Shown: positions 35,380-47,615 of the stretch, piece after piece
Position numbering within the stretch: the stretch's first letter is position 1
Layout of the letters: every line of letters begins with the position of its first letter
NCBI GenBank assembly: GCA_029204225.1
Contig: CM055098.1
Span: forward strand, 52,598,728-52,662,727
Length of the DNA: 64,000 nt
From: Diphasiastrum complanatum
Lineage: Eukaryota; Streptophyta; Lycopodiopsida; Lycopodiales; Lycopodiaceae
Direction: 5' to 3'
Made by a program: the position numbers and the translations under genes
The notes under the pieces: model-generated
What the model saw: only the letters and a program-made list of their open reading frames with translations
What the model was told of the DNA's origin: nothing
Databases searched by the model: none

Positions 35380-35820
35380 TGAAGTCGTGTTTGGAAAACC
35401 TAGTCCATGCTATTTTTAGCTATAGATATTTAATAAAATTTTGAAAATTGAAAAGCTATTTGCAAATTCCATTTTTGTTTGCCCAATCAAGATATATACT
35501 CCAAACGAATGGTCTACTAAGATTGTTGTAAGTTTATGATGTTTGTTCCTGGTTTTGATAATCTGCAAATTTTTTGAGACGATTCGAGTTTTAACAAAGA
35601 ATAGGTAATTTCGTAAGTAGAAATTATTGTCTTCATGCGAAATTGCTTTTCTATATATCAGTTACCATACCTAAACTAAGCTAGAAAAAGTAATGGATGA
35701 CTAAGTTGTTGTAATATTTTTAATTTGATATCTCTATTTACAAAAGCCCAAATGCTTTTGTTGAAACTCAAATCAATTACAAGTTGGTGACAATTGCAAT
35801 ATTTAAATGTTTCTTTAAGC
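35380..35820 (+). pseudogene. Reverse-transcriptase relic, downstream copy 3
   Basis: The block atgatgtttgttcctggttt near 35538, the following ctgcaaattttttga stretch and the later tacaaaagcccaaatgctttt mirror the intron relic at 27540-27840. No open frame of length remains. Confidence 0.55.
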
Positions 35821-35879
35821 TAGAACTTAACGTGCTGTCAAAAGAACCTTGGATGAAATCCTCTAGTTAAGAGATTTAC

Positions 35880-36150
35880 ATTTTCTTTGGAGACTTAAGT
35901 TCACACAAATTAGAAGACCAAGGGTCAAATTGCTCAAATTTCTAGAAAAACACTCGAGTGATTTTGATGCTCTCTATGTACCAAATTTGACAAATACTCT
36001 ATTGTCAATCAACAAGATCATAGATCAAGGTTATGTAGATTGTTTAATACAAAGCTATGCACTATCTTAGATCAAAAGTCTAATGAAATATTTTCAACAA
36101 ATAGAGAAGGGAATTCATATATCTTGAGTAAAGATCTTGCATTTATGTAT
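35880..36150 (+). pseudogene. Copia protease/pre-integrase fragment
   Basis: A plus frame reads LYVPNLTNTLLSINKIIDQG, the conserved segment after the copia protease. A degraded CTILDQKSNEIFST-like stretch and a RNSYIL-like end follow in shifted frames. It is isolated, with neither LTR recognised. Confidence 0.75.
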
Positions 36151-37542
<1,392 letters not shown>

Positions 37543-37550
<8 letters not shown>

Positions 37551-37667
37551 TTGGTATCAGAGCAAGGCTTACGAAGATTGGAGAACTTGGAGAAGTGCTA
37601 GGAGGCGACTCTTACATTGGTATCAGAGCAAGGCGTACGAAGATTGGAGACCTTGGAGAAGTGCTAC
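37543..37667 (+). repeat. 66-bp tandem duplication containing the primer-binding site
   Basis: Two near-identical units start at 37543 and 37609. Each includes ctcttaca and TGGTATCAGAGC, at 37552-37563 and 37618-37629. The complement of initiator tRNA-Met is therefore present twice, each copy preceded by the LTR-end octamer. Confidence 0.9.
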
Positions 37668-37949
37668 CTTTTGAAGAAATTTCCAAGTGGATCAATTGGA
37701 ATTCTCGTCCAGGTGGATAGCAGGATGGCAAGTGGGTGTACTATCCCGGTTTTCATTTGCATGTTGCTAAGATCCATTTCTCTCAAAAAATATTTGGGGT
37801 TTTATGGAGAATTGTCCTACATTATCGAAATCTACCATTGTCAATAAGATCCTTATGGTCCTAGAACCTCCCCTTTGGAATCACTGATGTCCCACAACAC
37901 CAGCTTTCCCTCCAAAAATGATCTTAACCTTTTAATCTGATTTCTAGAG
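37668..37949. other. Leader of the Ty3 element, non-coding
   Basis: It follows the duplicated primer site. No Gag sequence is recognisable before family X copy 3 begins. Confidence 0.4.
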
Positions 37950-39500
37950 ATCCACTAATCCATTTGTCCTATAATCCATATAGGAAAATATCCTGTGACT
38001 ACCAAAAACTAGAAAATCCATTCATTTGGATGATTGGCATGCCTCTGTGATTTAAGTAAAAGAATCAACACGATTCATTATCACATTACCAGCCCTTCCA
38101 GATTAGTGATAAGCTTTGAATCCCTAGAGAATTATCTCCATGAATTTTCTATCACCACTAACAAGACCAATGTGATCTATGTGTTCAATTACTACTTTCT
38201 TTATCACAAATTCACATACATCCAAGACTTGTGGATAATCTCATGGCTGCAAAGATATCTATCATGAATTCCACTAAATAGATTATATTCTGCAAATTAA
38301 TATCCAGTATTAAGCAATTGTTCCTAGGGATTTCCAAAAAGGCCTGACTACAAAATACATTTTCAAAACACACTTACTACCCCTTATGTCCACTCTACTT
38401 TTTCCCTTGGGATTTTCAATCCCCTAAAAATCTCATTCTGCTAACCCACAAAGAAGGTTCAGAGACATATAGAAATGTAAAGTGAATCACCGTAGGAAAA
38501 TGCTTGAAAATTTTTATTTCCATGAGCAAGTTATCTTATAATTGGGCTGAATCCACAGATACACAAAATTCATCCACATAGATACGTAATAGCACGAATC
38601 TGAGCTTTTGCTTATATTCCACCATAGAATAAAAAACATGAAACAAATTCAGTTTTTCAACTTTAAAATGTTCCTATCACTTATCAACTTTTCCAATCAA
38701 AAAATTGGACCATTTGCCTTTCCATCAACTGGCTTGGCATTACTCCGTCAATATTTAAAAATTGTTAACAATTCTAAATATGAAACTACATGAATGTGAA
38801 AAGCCTCAAATCATGTTTCAGCAACTCTTAAACGATACTCAACAAATTCCTTTGTCTGGGTAATGAGTCCAATCTTCATTCATTTTGCCAGGTCATTTCA
38901 TATTATTTGATAATTTTAAATTCAAGTATAACGAGTATCTTACACCAACATTTGCTTGACTTGTTTCTAATTATCAGAATCACTTAGAACTGTATCAGGC
39001 AAACTAACTGATTTCAAAATTTGACCAAATTTAAAATCCAGCAGAAAAGAGAAAAAATAAATCATTTTCAACTCTCTATCCTTGGAGTACCCCGCTCCAA
39101 AAATTAAAATGTCGTTACAGTATCAAGCTGCCGGCAAATTATGTCTACTAGGTACAGTAGAATTTGTGGTTTCTTTAGTCTACTTGAATTATCTATAACT
39201 GAAAAATAACTTAACTTTAGTGAAAATATTGTGACCAAATATGATTGAACGAAAATCTCAGTGTGGTCATTTCACTAATCTAAGCCCATTCCATAGATAA
39301 TGTGAAGAACTAAAATCTCGAATTTTCAAAAAATCAATTTTTAACAAAGTTTATTTAGAAATACCGTAAGTACAAAAGACAATCGAAATCAATAAATCGA
39401 TCTACTGTTCGATTTATGATGTCCCTAATCCAATGTCAGACTGACATGCAAAGCACAAGATATCATTACGGAATTTTTTTACGTAAAACTCAATTTTCAA
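37950..39500 (+). repeat. Dispersed AT-rich repeat family X, copy 3
   Basis: It aligns in direct orientation with about 2880-4130. Landmarks are a ccttccag-ttagtgata block, ttggcattactccgtcaata, tcatttcatatt, atcaggcaa-taac-gatttcaaa, ctttagtgaaaa and cattccatagataatg. It lacks the C1 LTR fragment found in copy 1. No coding frame. Confidence 0.75.
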
Positions 39501-39900
39501 GAATCCAATAGCCACTCACAATAGCGTTTGCAGATTTTGTTCGCAGATTCTATTCCCAAATGGTCACAGTCAACTGATAGCAACTTTTTTTTATCTCCTT
39601 GTAGTACGGTGGTATGTGTCCCGCCTGTCATTGTAGCGGGTTTCTTTCGTATCCTATCCTCAACCCAAGATTCAAGCACACAAGCATTAAGGAGATGAAG
39701 TTAGTCGTCACATGGAGGTTCATTCCCTTGAGAGCGATATCATAAAACAAATTCAGCATGCATGGATGATTCACAATTACATTAATATCCGTTAACACTA
39801 CACATTAACACTACATCCATTAACCCTAATCCAATTAACACTACGATCCACAAAAAGATAGATACTTGCTTCTCTCTCTCAAAGGACTACTACTTACTTT
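39501..39900. other. Unassigned DNA
   Basis: A short series of ttaacactac/cattaac repeats occurs at 39780-39850. Nothing else was recognised. Confidence 0.4.
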
Positions 39901-40320
39901 ATGAAAAACAAATTTGAAGCATTCAAATTTTTCGAGGTACAAAGCGTCTGCAGAAAACTAGACCTAGAGGAAGATCAAATCTCTACGGACAGATGGAGAG
40001 AGAGAGTATCTCCACAGAATTCAAAGAGTTCTGCAAGGCCAACGAGATACATCAACAATTTACAACCAGCTACTCACCTCAATCCAAAGGTGTAGCTAAA
40101 CGGAAGAATAGGATAGTCATCGAAAGTGCCAAGAGCATGCCGGCCCATGCCTCTCTTCCAAAGAAATTCTGGGCAGAAGTTGTTCCTACAACTGCCTAGT
40201 TGTAGAATTGATCCATCACCAAAGCCCCGAGTGACAAGACACCTTATGAGGTGTGGACAAGATTGAAACCATCACTCAAATATATTCGAGTGTTTGGATG
40301 CATCGCTTGACACTTGTAAT
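39901..40320 (+). pseudogene. C5: copia integrase core fragment
   Basis: Plus-strand frames give a KFEAFKFFEV segment, then LSTEFKEFC-like sequence with FKEFCKANEIHQQFTTSYSP and KNRIVIESAKSM, then LPKKFWAEVV and, after stops, KTPYEVW and IRVFGCIA. These are the second half of a copia integrase core. The glutamate position expected in the AERKNR motif is replaced here: the frame reads VAKRKNR. Reverse transcriptase is absent and the frame runs straight into LTR sequence. Confidence 0.8.
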
Positions 40321-40610
40321 ATATACTACTAGATGAATCAAGCAATGTAGGTATTGTTTTAACGTTATAATCAGAGTTCTTCTATAGCCAACATTATCAC
40401 GCTCAGCAAACGAAAGTTATCACTTCAAGCCATTGTACTCGCTATTGATATTAATCAAAGTGCAATTTTTGTCTCACTACTGTATTGTTCATTTGCGCAA
40501 TTTTGTATGAATGATTCATCTTGAATATTTCTGCTGCTAACTGTTGTGTTTCCGTTCCTACACACCTACGCTCAAGCTTCCGCTGCCAGTCATCCCCACG
40601 TTTTACGGCA
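40308..40610 (+). repeat. Copia LTR, direct orientation
   Basis: Its reverse complement matches the split LTR at 42832-42945 and 45913-46104. It ends cgttttacggca, where the complement of the partner reads cgttttatgaca. It belongs to the C5 fragment as a 3' LTR. Confidence 0.75.
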
Positions 40611-40617
40611 TTCAGAA

Positions 40618-40933
40618 TGCATTGACGGCAGCCCAAGACCAAGTGGACAAAGCAGTCCAAAATACTAAACAATAAGTCTTGCTACTGGATGGTCAATTGG
40701 AAATAGTTGAGCTTGAACGCGAACGTCTTCAAGGTGAATTGAATGCGATCACCCTTGAACGTGATTCTTATCTCCAGACACAAGTGCCTGATCATCCAGT
40801 CACACCGGAAAAAATTAGATACTTGTTCAGGAAAAAAGTTGGGATTCCCACCAAATTTCAATTTCAAATTAGGTCCCTCCAATTATTGAATGAGTTCTCA
40901 CTCTTTTTTAAATCTGAATATTTCGGGAGGTAA
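40618..40933 (+). other. Coiled-coil-like open frame of unknown origin
   Basis: From about 40618 a frame reads ALTAAQDQVDKAVQNTKQ, then TAA, then continues in the same frame with QLEIVELERERLQGEL and LERDSYLQTQVPDHPVTPEK. The Glu/Leu/Gln heptad-like pattern suggests a coiled coil, as seen in Gag-like or cytoskeletal proteins. It directly follows a copia LTR. I do not recognise the family; it could be captured host coding sequence. Confidence 0.4.
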
Positions 40934-41099
40934 GAATTAGCCAAATTGGGACATCCATCTCCTCAATTTTCTATATAAGTAGCAATTTCAAATGATTGTA
41001 CATGTTTCCATCTTCATTTCAATACAAGCAGATTGGCTCTCTTATGGAATGGATTTGTGAATGTCCTTGCTCTCAACTCCATTTCTCCTTCTCTCACGA

Positions 41100-42831
41100 T
41101 GAAGGTTAGGAAATAGATAGCTCCCCCTATGGAAGCAGTTTGTATCGGGCCACAAATGTCGCTATGTACAAGGTCAAGCAAGCCTTTAGAAGTATGAACT
41201 GAATATGAAACGAAGGGACTTCTAGCATGCTTGTTGATAATACAACTTTCGCATGGAGAAGTTGGCTTGCTGACAGAAGGCAGATCTTGTACTAGTCTCT
41301 AAGTAAACATTTGTTCGATACTATTATAATTGAGGTAGCCAAGTCTGACCTAGCATATCATTTGATTTAGAAGTGGCTGTGTGAAGAGCTTGACTATTAG
41401 AAGAGTAGTAGTGGCTGAGTTTATAAAGATAGCCACTTCTTCTTCCAAAGGCTAGAACCTTCCGGGATTTGTCAAGAATTGTGCAGCCGTTTGTATCGAA
41501 TTCGACCCTCTGATCTGAATCCATGATTCTGCTAACTGAGAGCAGATTCTTGGTCAGATTTGGAACATGGAGAACATTGGACAACAACTTGACTTCACCT
41601 CTTTTGAATTCAACCTGACTGTTCCATCCCCTTTGATTGAGTGCGATAAGTTGTCTCCAAGTTGCACAACTCATGAGTGAGTGAATGACTTATAGTGTTT
41701 GAACCAGTCGCCATGGTGAGTCATATGTTGGGTTGCTCCAGAATATAGATACCAAAAATCGATATCCTATTGTTCTCCGACTTTGATTATGAAAGCTACT
41801 TCATCTTCTTCTTGTTGCTAATTTGAGTGACTGGTTGTAGCACTATGTGCTTGTTGTTGGAACTGCTTCTTCTTTTCGTTGTTTGCATCAAAGTTCAACA
41901 GTCCTTGATTTCGTGGTCAGTCCTCTTACAATATCTGCAGAATAGTTTCTGAACTAATTGGAATGATGAAGAACTTGAATTCAATCCTGAACCAGAATTT
42001 GGTCTAAAAAGACTGCATGTTGCTCTTCTTGTCAGTATAACCTAACTTTGTAGATCTCTTGGATCTAAACTTCTGATTTTTTGATCATAGAGCTTGAGGA
42101 TCCGATCCTGAGCCTGAGGAGGATGTCGATCTTCTAATCTCCTCTTGTAGAAACATCGATATTATTCTTGATAGAGTGAGGTGCTCCTAGATAGAAATTG
42201 TGAATTACCCAATTTTCGTAGGCTTCAGGTAGACTCAATAATAGAGCCATGAGTGCATCGGAATCTTCTATGACTGAGCCAGTTGCAGTCATCTACTCCA
42301 TAAGATTTTTGAACGTGTTGAGATGACTCAAAACACTTTGTGTCAGACATCCTCAGAGTGAAGAATTTTTTCCTCTCAAGTGTAACTTAGAAGTAACATC
42401 TCTGATATCATAGAGAGTTGCTAAGATGTCTCATTCATTCTTAGCAGTCTGAACAACACGTATGTGGCTGATCTGCGTATCCTTGATGTTGATCATGGCA
42501 AATGCTTTGTCATCTCTCAGTCTCCACTTGGTGATGCTGGCTGCATCACCTTCCGGTTTGAGCTCTGTGCCATCAATGATGTCCCATAGTTCTTTGGCTA
42601 GTAGTATAACCTTCATCTTGAATTTCTAGAGCTGGTAGTTATCTTCATCGAGTTTGTCAATTAGAGATGAACTAGATGATGGATCCATTATGATTGAACG
42701 AGATCGTTGGTAGAAACAACGATTATCGGAATGCTGTTGGTTGCGCGTTTGCTAGAGAGACGTCTTTGTAGAAACAAGACTGATAATCCGCAGTAGAAAT
42801 GCAAATTATTGAAATGCCCGCTCTGATACCA
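41100..42831 (-). pseudogene. C4: copia gag-protease-integrase remains
   Basis: Minus strand, reading left from a primer-binding site. Gag comes first (ELWDIIDGTELKPEGDA and RDDKAFAMINIKD, 42431-42616). A zinc knuckle CRYCKRTDHEIKDC follows near 41900-41945. The protease is next, where WYLYSGATQHMT has Tyr in place of the catalytic Asp (near 41725-41745). Then NVLHVPNLTKNLLSVSRIMD (41324-41674), and an integrase start with PCESCIINKHARSPF and LVHSDICGPI near 41100-41250. It stops at about 41100. Reverse transcriptase is lost. Many stops and shifts. Confidence 0.82.
42820..42831 (-). other. C4 primer-binding site
   Basis: The minus strand reads TGGTATCAGAGC directly after LTR sequence that starts at 42832. 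Confidence 0.9.
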
Positions 42832-43119
42832 TGTCATAAAACGTGGGGATGACTGGCAGCAGAAGCTTGAGCATAGGCATGTAAGAACGGAAACGCAACA
42901 ATCAACAACAAAATCAAGATGAATCATTCATACAAATGAAAAAACAAAATGTTTCTAGTGCCAAAGCCTTGCTAGCTCTCCACTATGATTTTAACAAAAA
43001 AGACACAAGAAACGAAATTGTTCGCGAACAATTTCATGACACATGACACAAAATTGTTTCACAACACAAAATCATTCTTGCTCCACGAACGGCCAAGAAG
43101 ATCAGCCAAGTACCAAGTA

Positions 43120-43222
43120 TTTGATCAGATATCATGACATCAACAGAAGTACTCTAGATCGTGGCTAATCTGATCAGATATCATGACATCAGCAGAAGTA
43201 CTCTAGATCGTGGCTAATCTGA
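43120..43222 (+). repeat. Tandem duplication, about 53-bp unit
   Basis: The block atcagatatcatgacatc, followed by agaagtactctagatcgtgg, occurs twice in a row with one substitution. Confidence 0.9.
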
Positions 43223-43353
43223 TCTGGAAATTACACGATGCGACACGAAAAAGTTCACAAACTATATACTTTCTGTTTGATGCATAATACTGTAAGACAA
43301 GAAGTAAGACAATACATGTTCGCCTGTGAGCGGGACAATTTTGTAAGAGGATC

Positions 43354-43828
43354 AACAGATCTAGAAGTCTGCTAGTAAGCAAGACATTATTCGTGAGAGA
43401 ACTGTATTTCTCTCACGCCAATGCACACTGTGGATTTGTCGCACACTGCTTGAAAAATCAGAAAACCAATAGATAATATTGTAGCTGTTAATGCACATAT
43501 TATTCTAAATGATTGTATGATCTCGAATGATTATTTGTCTGCTACAATTCGTGTATTTGATTCACTTGTTTATTCAATTCTGCACATTGGTTTGATTTTG
43601 TTAAATGCTATATTAATCTGTTAACGTAGATCAACAGTGTCTATCTACACTCTGAAGGATTGTAAGAATAATATAGCCGGCAGTGACCAGCAATCATATC
43701 TGAATTCTTGACGAATTGATTTTGTTCGTGAATGCTTTCGCTTCATGTTTCGCTTTGTTTTGCTTCGCGATCACTTGGCTATAAGCGTAAATCAATTTCA
43801 GAGCTCACTTAAGTTTCGTTTCGTTTCA
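43354..43828 (+). repeat. C6 direct repeat, left
   Basis: It matches 45035-45501 over about 470 bp, including gtagctgttaatgcacatat and gattttgtt-aatgctatat blocks. It may be a diverged LTR, although no primer site is seen beside it. Confidence 0.8.
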
Positions 43829-43848
43829 TTTACAAATTATGTCTGATT

Positions 43849-45110
43849 TTCAAAGTGCAGATCCATCAAGATTTATTGTTCTTGGAGATGGATCCAAACA
43901 TCAAGTGAATGGTATTGGTTCAGTATGGCTTAACACAAATGGCAGAGACAGACGACTCGAAGATGTTCTGTTTGTGCCTACACTGCAGTAGGACTTGCTA
44001 TCTGTGGCAAGAATAACTGATGCAGGGATGCGTGTGACGTTCTCAGACGAAGCATGCAACGTTGTTGATGCAAGTACCAGTACTCTAATCACTCAAGGTA
44101 GAAGAAAAGGCAATCTGTATCACTTAAAGATACGCTTGCCTGCAGATCAAGTGCATCAGACTCAATGGCACTATACCAAGCAAGCCCTCATGGAGCAATC
44201 ACAGGGGTGAGCATCTCGAATGCGAACAGTTCGACGACCTATGATGCATGTCTGAAGGGTAAGATGTCACGCATTTCATTTGTCAAGGACTCCTACAGAA
44301 CGACCAAGATTATGGAGTTAGTGCATTCTGACATCTGTGGGTCTTTCAATGTGATTTCAGTAGAAGGCTCAAAATATTACATTACCTTTATTGATGATTA
44401 CAGTGCAAGAGTCTATTTTATTCACAACAAATCAGAAGCATTTGACAAATTCATAGAGTATGTGAATTGGGCAAAGAGATGCACTAGTAATAAAATGAAG
44501 CAGATCAGAACAAATTGAGGTGGAGAATACATCTCGAATTGATTAATTGACTTCTGCAATGTCGTGGTATCATTCACAGAAGGACTACATCTTATACACC
44601 GCAGCACAACGATATTGTAGAAAGAAAAAACAAGACCCTTATGGAAGCTATCAGATGCATGATGGCCTACTCGAAAGCTCCAAGAGTAATGTGGGCTGAA
44701 GTAGTAGCTATAGCTACTTACATTCAAAACAAGACAGAAAAGTCTGGTGTTTCTCACACGACACCGCACAAATTATGGTGGGGTAGAAAACTCAATCTGA
44801 CTCACATCAGAATCTTTGGCTGTGCAGCTTATGCACATGTTCCTGATAAGTTTCGAAAGAAGCTTGATGAGAAAGCTGAACAGGGATATCTTGTAGGATA
44901 TGACAATAATTTGTCATACTACAAAGTCTATATGCCAGAGACAAACACTGTGAAGACAGTTAGAGATGTCAAATTTGATGAGAGCAGAACGATGGCCAAC
45001 AATGATCCTGATCAGCCAAGTACCATAGGGTACAAACAGATCCAAAAGTTTGCTAGAAAGCGAGACATTATTTGTGAGAGAACTGTATTTATCTCACACC
45101 AATGCACTGT
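43849..45110 (+). pseudogene. C6: copia protease-integrase fragment
   Basis: Plus-strand frames start at the protease remainder (FIVLGDGSKHQVNGIGSVW) and pass through the DVLFVPTLQ-stop-DLLSVARITD pair. The pre-integrase GNLYHLK follows, then the integrase core. Core motifs are MELVHSDICGSF (first Asp), TFIDDYSARVYF (YSR-like), a stop in place of the residue before GGEY, then WAEVVAIATYIQN, TPHKLWWGRKLN and IRIFGCAAYAHV. The frame ends near TVRDVKFDESRTM (45000). At least four in-frame stops. No reverse transcriptase follows; the direct repeat begins instead. Confidence 0.85.
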
Positions 45111-45501
45111 GTAGATCTATCGCACAATGCTTGAAAAATCAGAATATAGATAATATTGTAGCTGTTAATGCACATATTATTCTGAATGATTGTATAATCT
45201 TGAATGAATATTTGTTTGCTACAATTCGTGTATCTGATTCACTTGTTTATTCAATTCCACACATTGGTTTGATTTTGTTGAATGCTATATTAATCTGTTA
45301 ACGTAGATCAGCAATGTCTGTCTACACTTTGAAGGATTGTACAGATTTAAATAGCCGGCAGTGACCAACAATCATATTTGAATTCTTGACAAACTGATTT
45401 TGTTCGTGAATGCATTCGCTTCGTGTTTCGCTTCTCTTCATTTCACAATCACTTGACTTTAAGCGTAAATCAATTTCAGAGCTCGCTTAAATTTCGTTTC
45501 G
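45035..45501 (+). repeat. C6 direct repeat, right
   Basis: Partner of 43354-43828, offset about 1.68 kb. The last 13 codons or so of the copia frame overlap its start. Confidence 0.8.
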
Positions 45502-45755
45502 TGTTGCTTCGTTTCGTTTCGTTTCGTATTGTTTCGTTTCGTTTTGTCTTGTTTCGTTTCGTTTTGTCTCATCTCGTTACAGAGCGTGATTGATCTTTTT
45601 GTGAATTCTTCTCTTTCGTCTAGTTTCGCTTCGTTTCGTTTCATTTCGCGATCTCTACGCTCCCAGCATAAATCAATGTCAGAGCTCGTTTAAGTTTCGC
45701 TTCGCTTCACTTCGTTTCGTTTTCGTCCAGATTTCGTCTCGTTTCGTTTCGTTGT
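45485..45755. repeat. (TTTCG)n-like minisatellite
   Basis: Repeated tttcg and cttcg pentamers in several blocks, interrupted by a third partial copy of the cgtaaatcaatttcagagctc segment near 45670. Probably expanded from the end of the C6 repeat. Confidence 0.8.
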
Positions 45756-46369
45756 GTTAGAAAGCCTGATTGATCCAACACGAATTATTCTCGAACAGAA
45801 ATAATTTGAGTTTCACGAAACTGTTCACGAATCACTCGAGACTTTAATCGATTTGTCACCAGAGTTCTAGCTGGAATTTGCATTTTCTTAGTGCAATATT
45901 TCCATTAACAAAATAGTGCAAATGAACAATACAGTAGTGAGACAAAAATTGCACTCTGATTTATATCAACAACGAGTACAATAGCTTGAAATGATAACTT
46001 CAGCTTGCTGAGCGTCGTTGGCTACAGAAGAACTCTGATTACAATTTTAAAACAACACTTACATTGTTTGATTCAGCTAGTATATATTTCCAAGTGTCTT
46101 CAAAAAATATCTTACAAGCATTAAATGCTATTTACACCAGTCTTTGTATATGTACAAAGTAGGTCACCGCCCTTGGGATATTTAGCGGTCCAACTGTTTT
46201 TAGTGTTGATAAGTTGGCGATGTTGGTCTGCCACTGTTGGAAAAACCCAAAAAACGCGAAGGTGCTCTTGAATAGAGAAAGCATGTAAATCCCGAAGGTG
46301 GGAAAATCCGAAAGTGCCTTTAAAGCTAAGGCAAAAAAATACGAAACCCCGACAAAAAATTGCTCTTTC

Positions 46370-46790
46370 CTTGTCCTCTTTTCATAACAATCCCTCTTAA
46401 TGATTGCATCATAAAATAAACAAAAGACCTCTTTTTGAACATTAGAAATCATTGCAACAATATTGGTGTCTTCAACTAGTTGATCATAAATAAAAATTGG
46501 AGAAACCTTTCTATCCATGTATTAACTTGTAATCAAATATGTAGGAGATGTCTTTTATAATAATGATTCAACCCGATTATCATTTACAATGTTACCCAAA
46601 AAATGACTCTACTTTGAATTCTACTAAAGAGACAGCTATCTTGGACTCATTATGAAAAAATGTAGAACAACAACTTTTTTTTAAGTCTAATATCATCACA
46701 ACCAACATAATGAACACTAGAGTAGACAATCTCAAGTGGTACGCTAGATTTTGTACTAGATCTACTAGTATAAGGAAGTCCATACGAAAT
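46370..46790 (-). repeat. Second copy of the C2 non-canonical interior
   Basis: It aligns in the same orientation with parts of 11480-12130. Shared pieces are ttgctctttcctt, tccctcttaatg-ttgcatcataa, cattagaa-tcattg/catg, atcattYacaatg, tactttgaaYtct, cttggactcat and a gatct-gta-ataaggaag stretch, all collinear. No long frame survives. Confidence 0.7.
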
Positions 46791-47039
46791 GATTTTCATT
46801 TCTGTTGAAAATGGAAATTAGTTCAGACTAGAACAAATGAGAATCAAATTGAGATTGATACACAAGGATCTCAATTAACTAAATTATATAAGAAAATTGT
46901 AAAACAGTTTACTATTTGAAATGGATTAATGTTTTAGAAAAAAAAAAATTATGTACTATATATTAGAATTCCAAAAAATTCTAGGACTGCATACTAGAAA
47001 GCATTATAAATTATCTACCAAATATTGTGGACCGTTTTG

Positions 47040-47387
47040 AATTACAAGAAAACTTGGATATTTAGCTTACAAACTTAATTTTCAAGACAAATCTATTGCT
47101 CATCCAATATTTCATATAAGCAAGTTTAAATTAAATTTACATGAAAGTGATGTAGTTGGATCTAATAAAGATCTCACCCATTTGGAAGATTTAATACTTA
47201 ATGTACTTTTGGAAGCAAAAAAAATACTCATAATTATAAATAAATGATTGAGAAATCGTTTTATTTCTAAGTGCTTGATTTGATAGAAATGTCACACTGA
47301 GGATGATGATTCATGGGAGAGCTGAGAGCATATAAAAACATTTATCTAAATTTCAATTTTGAGAACGGTAGTTCAAGGGAGAAAGAA
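47040..47387 (+). pseudogene. Ty3 integrase C terminus with chromodomain and polypurine tract
   Basis: Plus frames give YKLNFQDKSIAHPIFHISK, then LTHLEDLILN-LLEAKKIL. After a stop comes LRNRFISKCLI, then H-EDDDSWES, the chromodomain core aromatic/acidic pattern. The closing ILRTVVQGRKN runs into the polypurine tract AAGGGAGAAAGAA (47375-47387). Chromodomain-bearing integrase marks a chromovirus. Several stops. Confidence 0.8.
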
Positions 47388-47615
47388 TGTTACGTCCATG
47401 TCCTATTCTACAGATTTCAAATAATCCTTAACATGGACATCCGGCACCCCAGTGTTTGAAATTATTCGTTACGCCTAGACATTCCGATCTAGGCTAAAAA
47501 GTAATTAATAATCTTCTGAAAGCCCAAGTACTCCAAATAGGATTCGTTGAGCAATGCATGGTAATTGACACCTATATGCATGTAGAGAGGAGTATCAATA
47601 GTAACTACTTACGAG
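47388..47615 (+). repeat. Ty3 LTR, copy 3 (truncated)
   Basis: It begins TGTTACGTCCATG after the polypurine tract and matches 14859 onward through the gagtatcaatagtaac block, then stops. Confidence 0.75.

Larger units (their letters stand above)
42832..46104 (-). repeat. C4 5' LTR, split by a nested insertion
   Basis: The LTR is in two parts, 42832-42945 and about 45913-46104. Joined, they match the complete LTR at 40308-40610 in inverted orientation. The 3 kb between them is the C6 copia material. Both junctions carry an acaaaa(t) motif (42940-42946 and about 45906-45912), which may be the target duplication. Confidence 0.7.
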
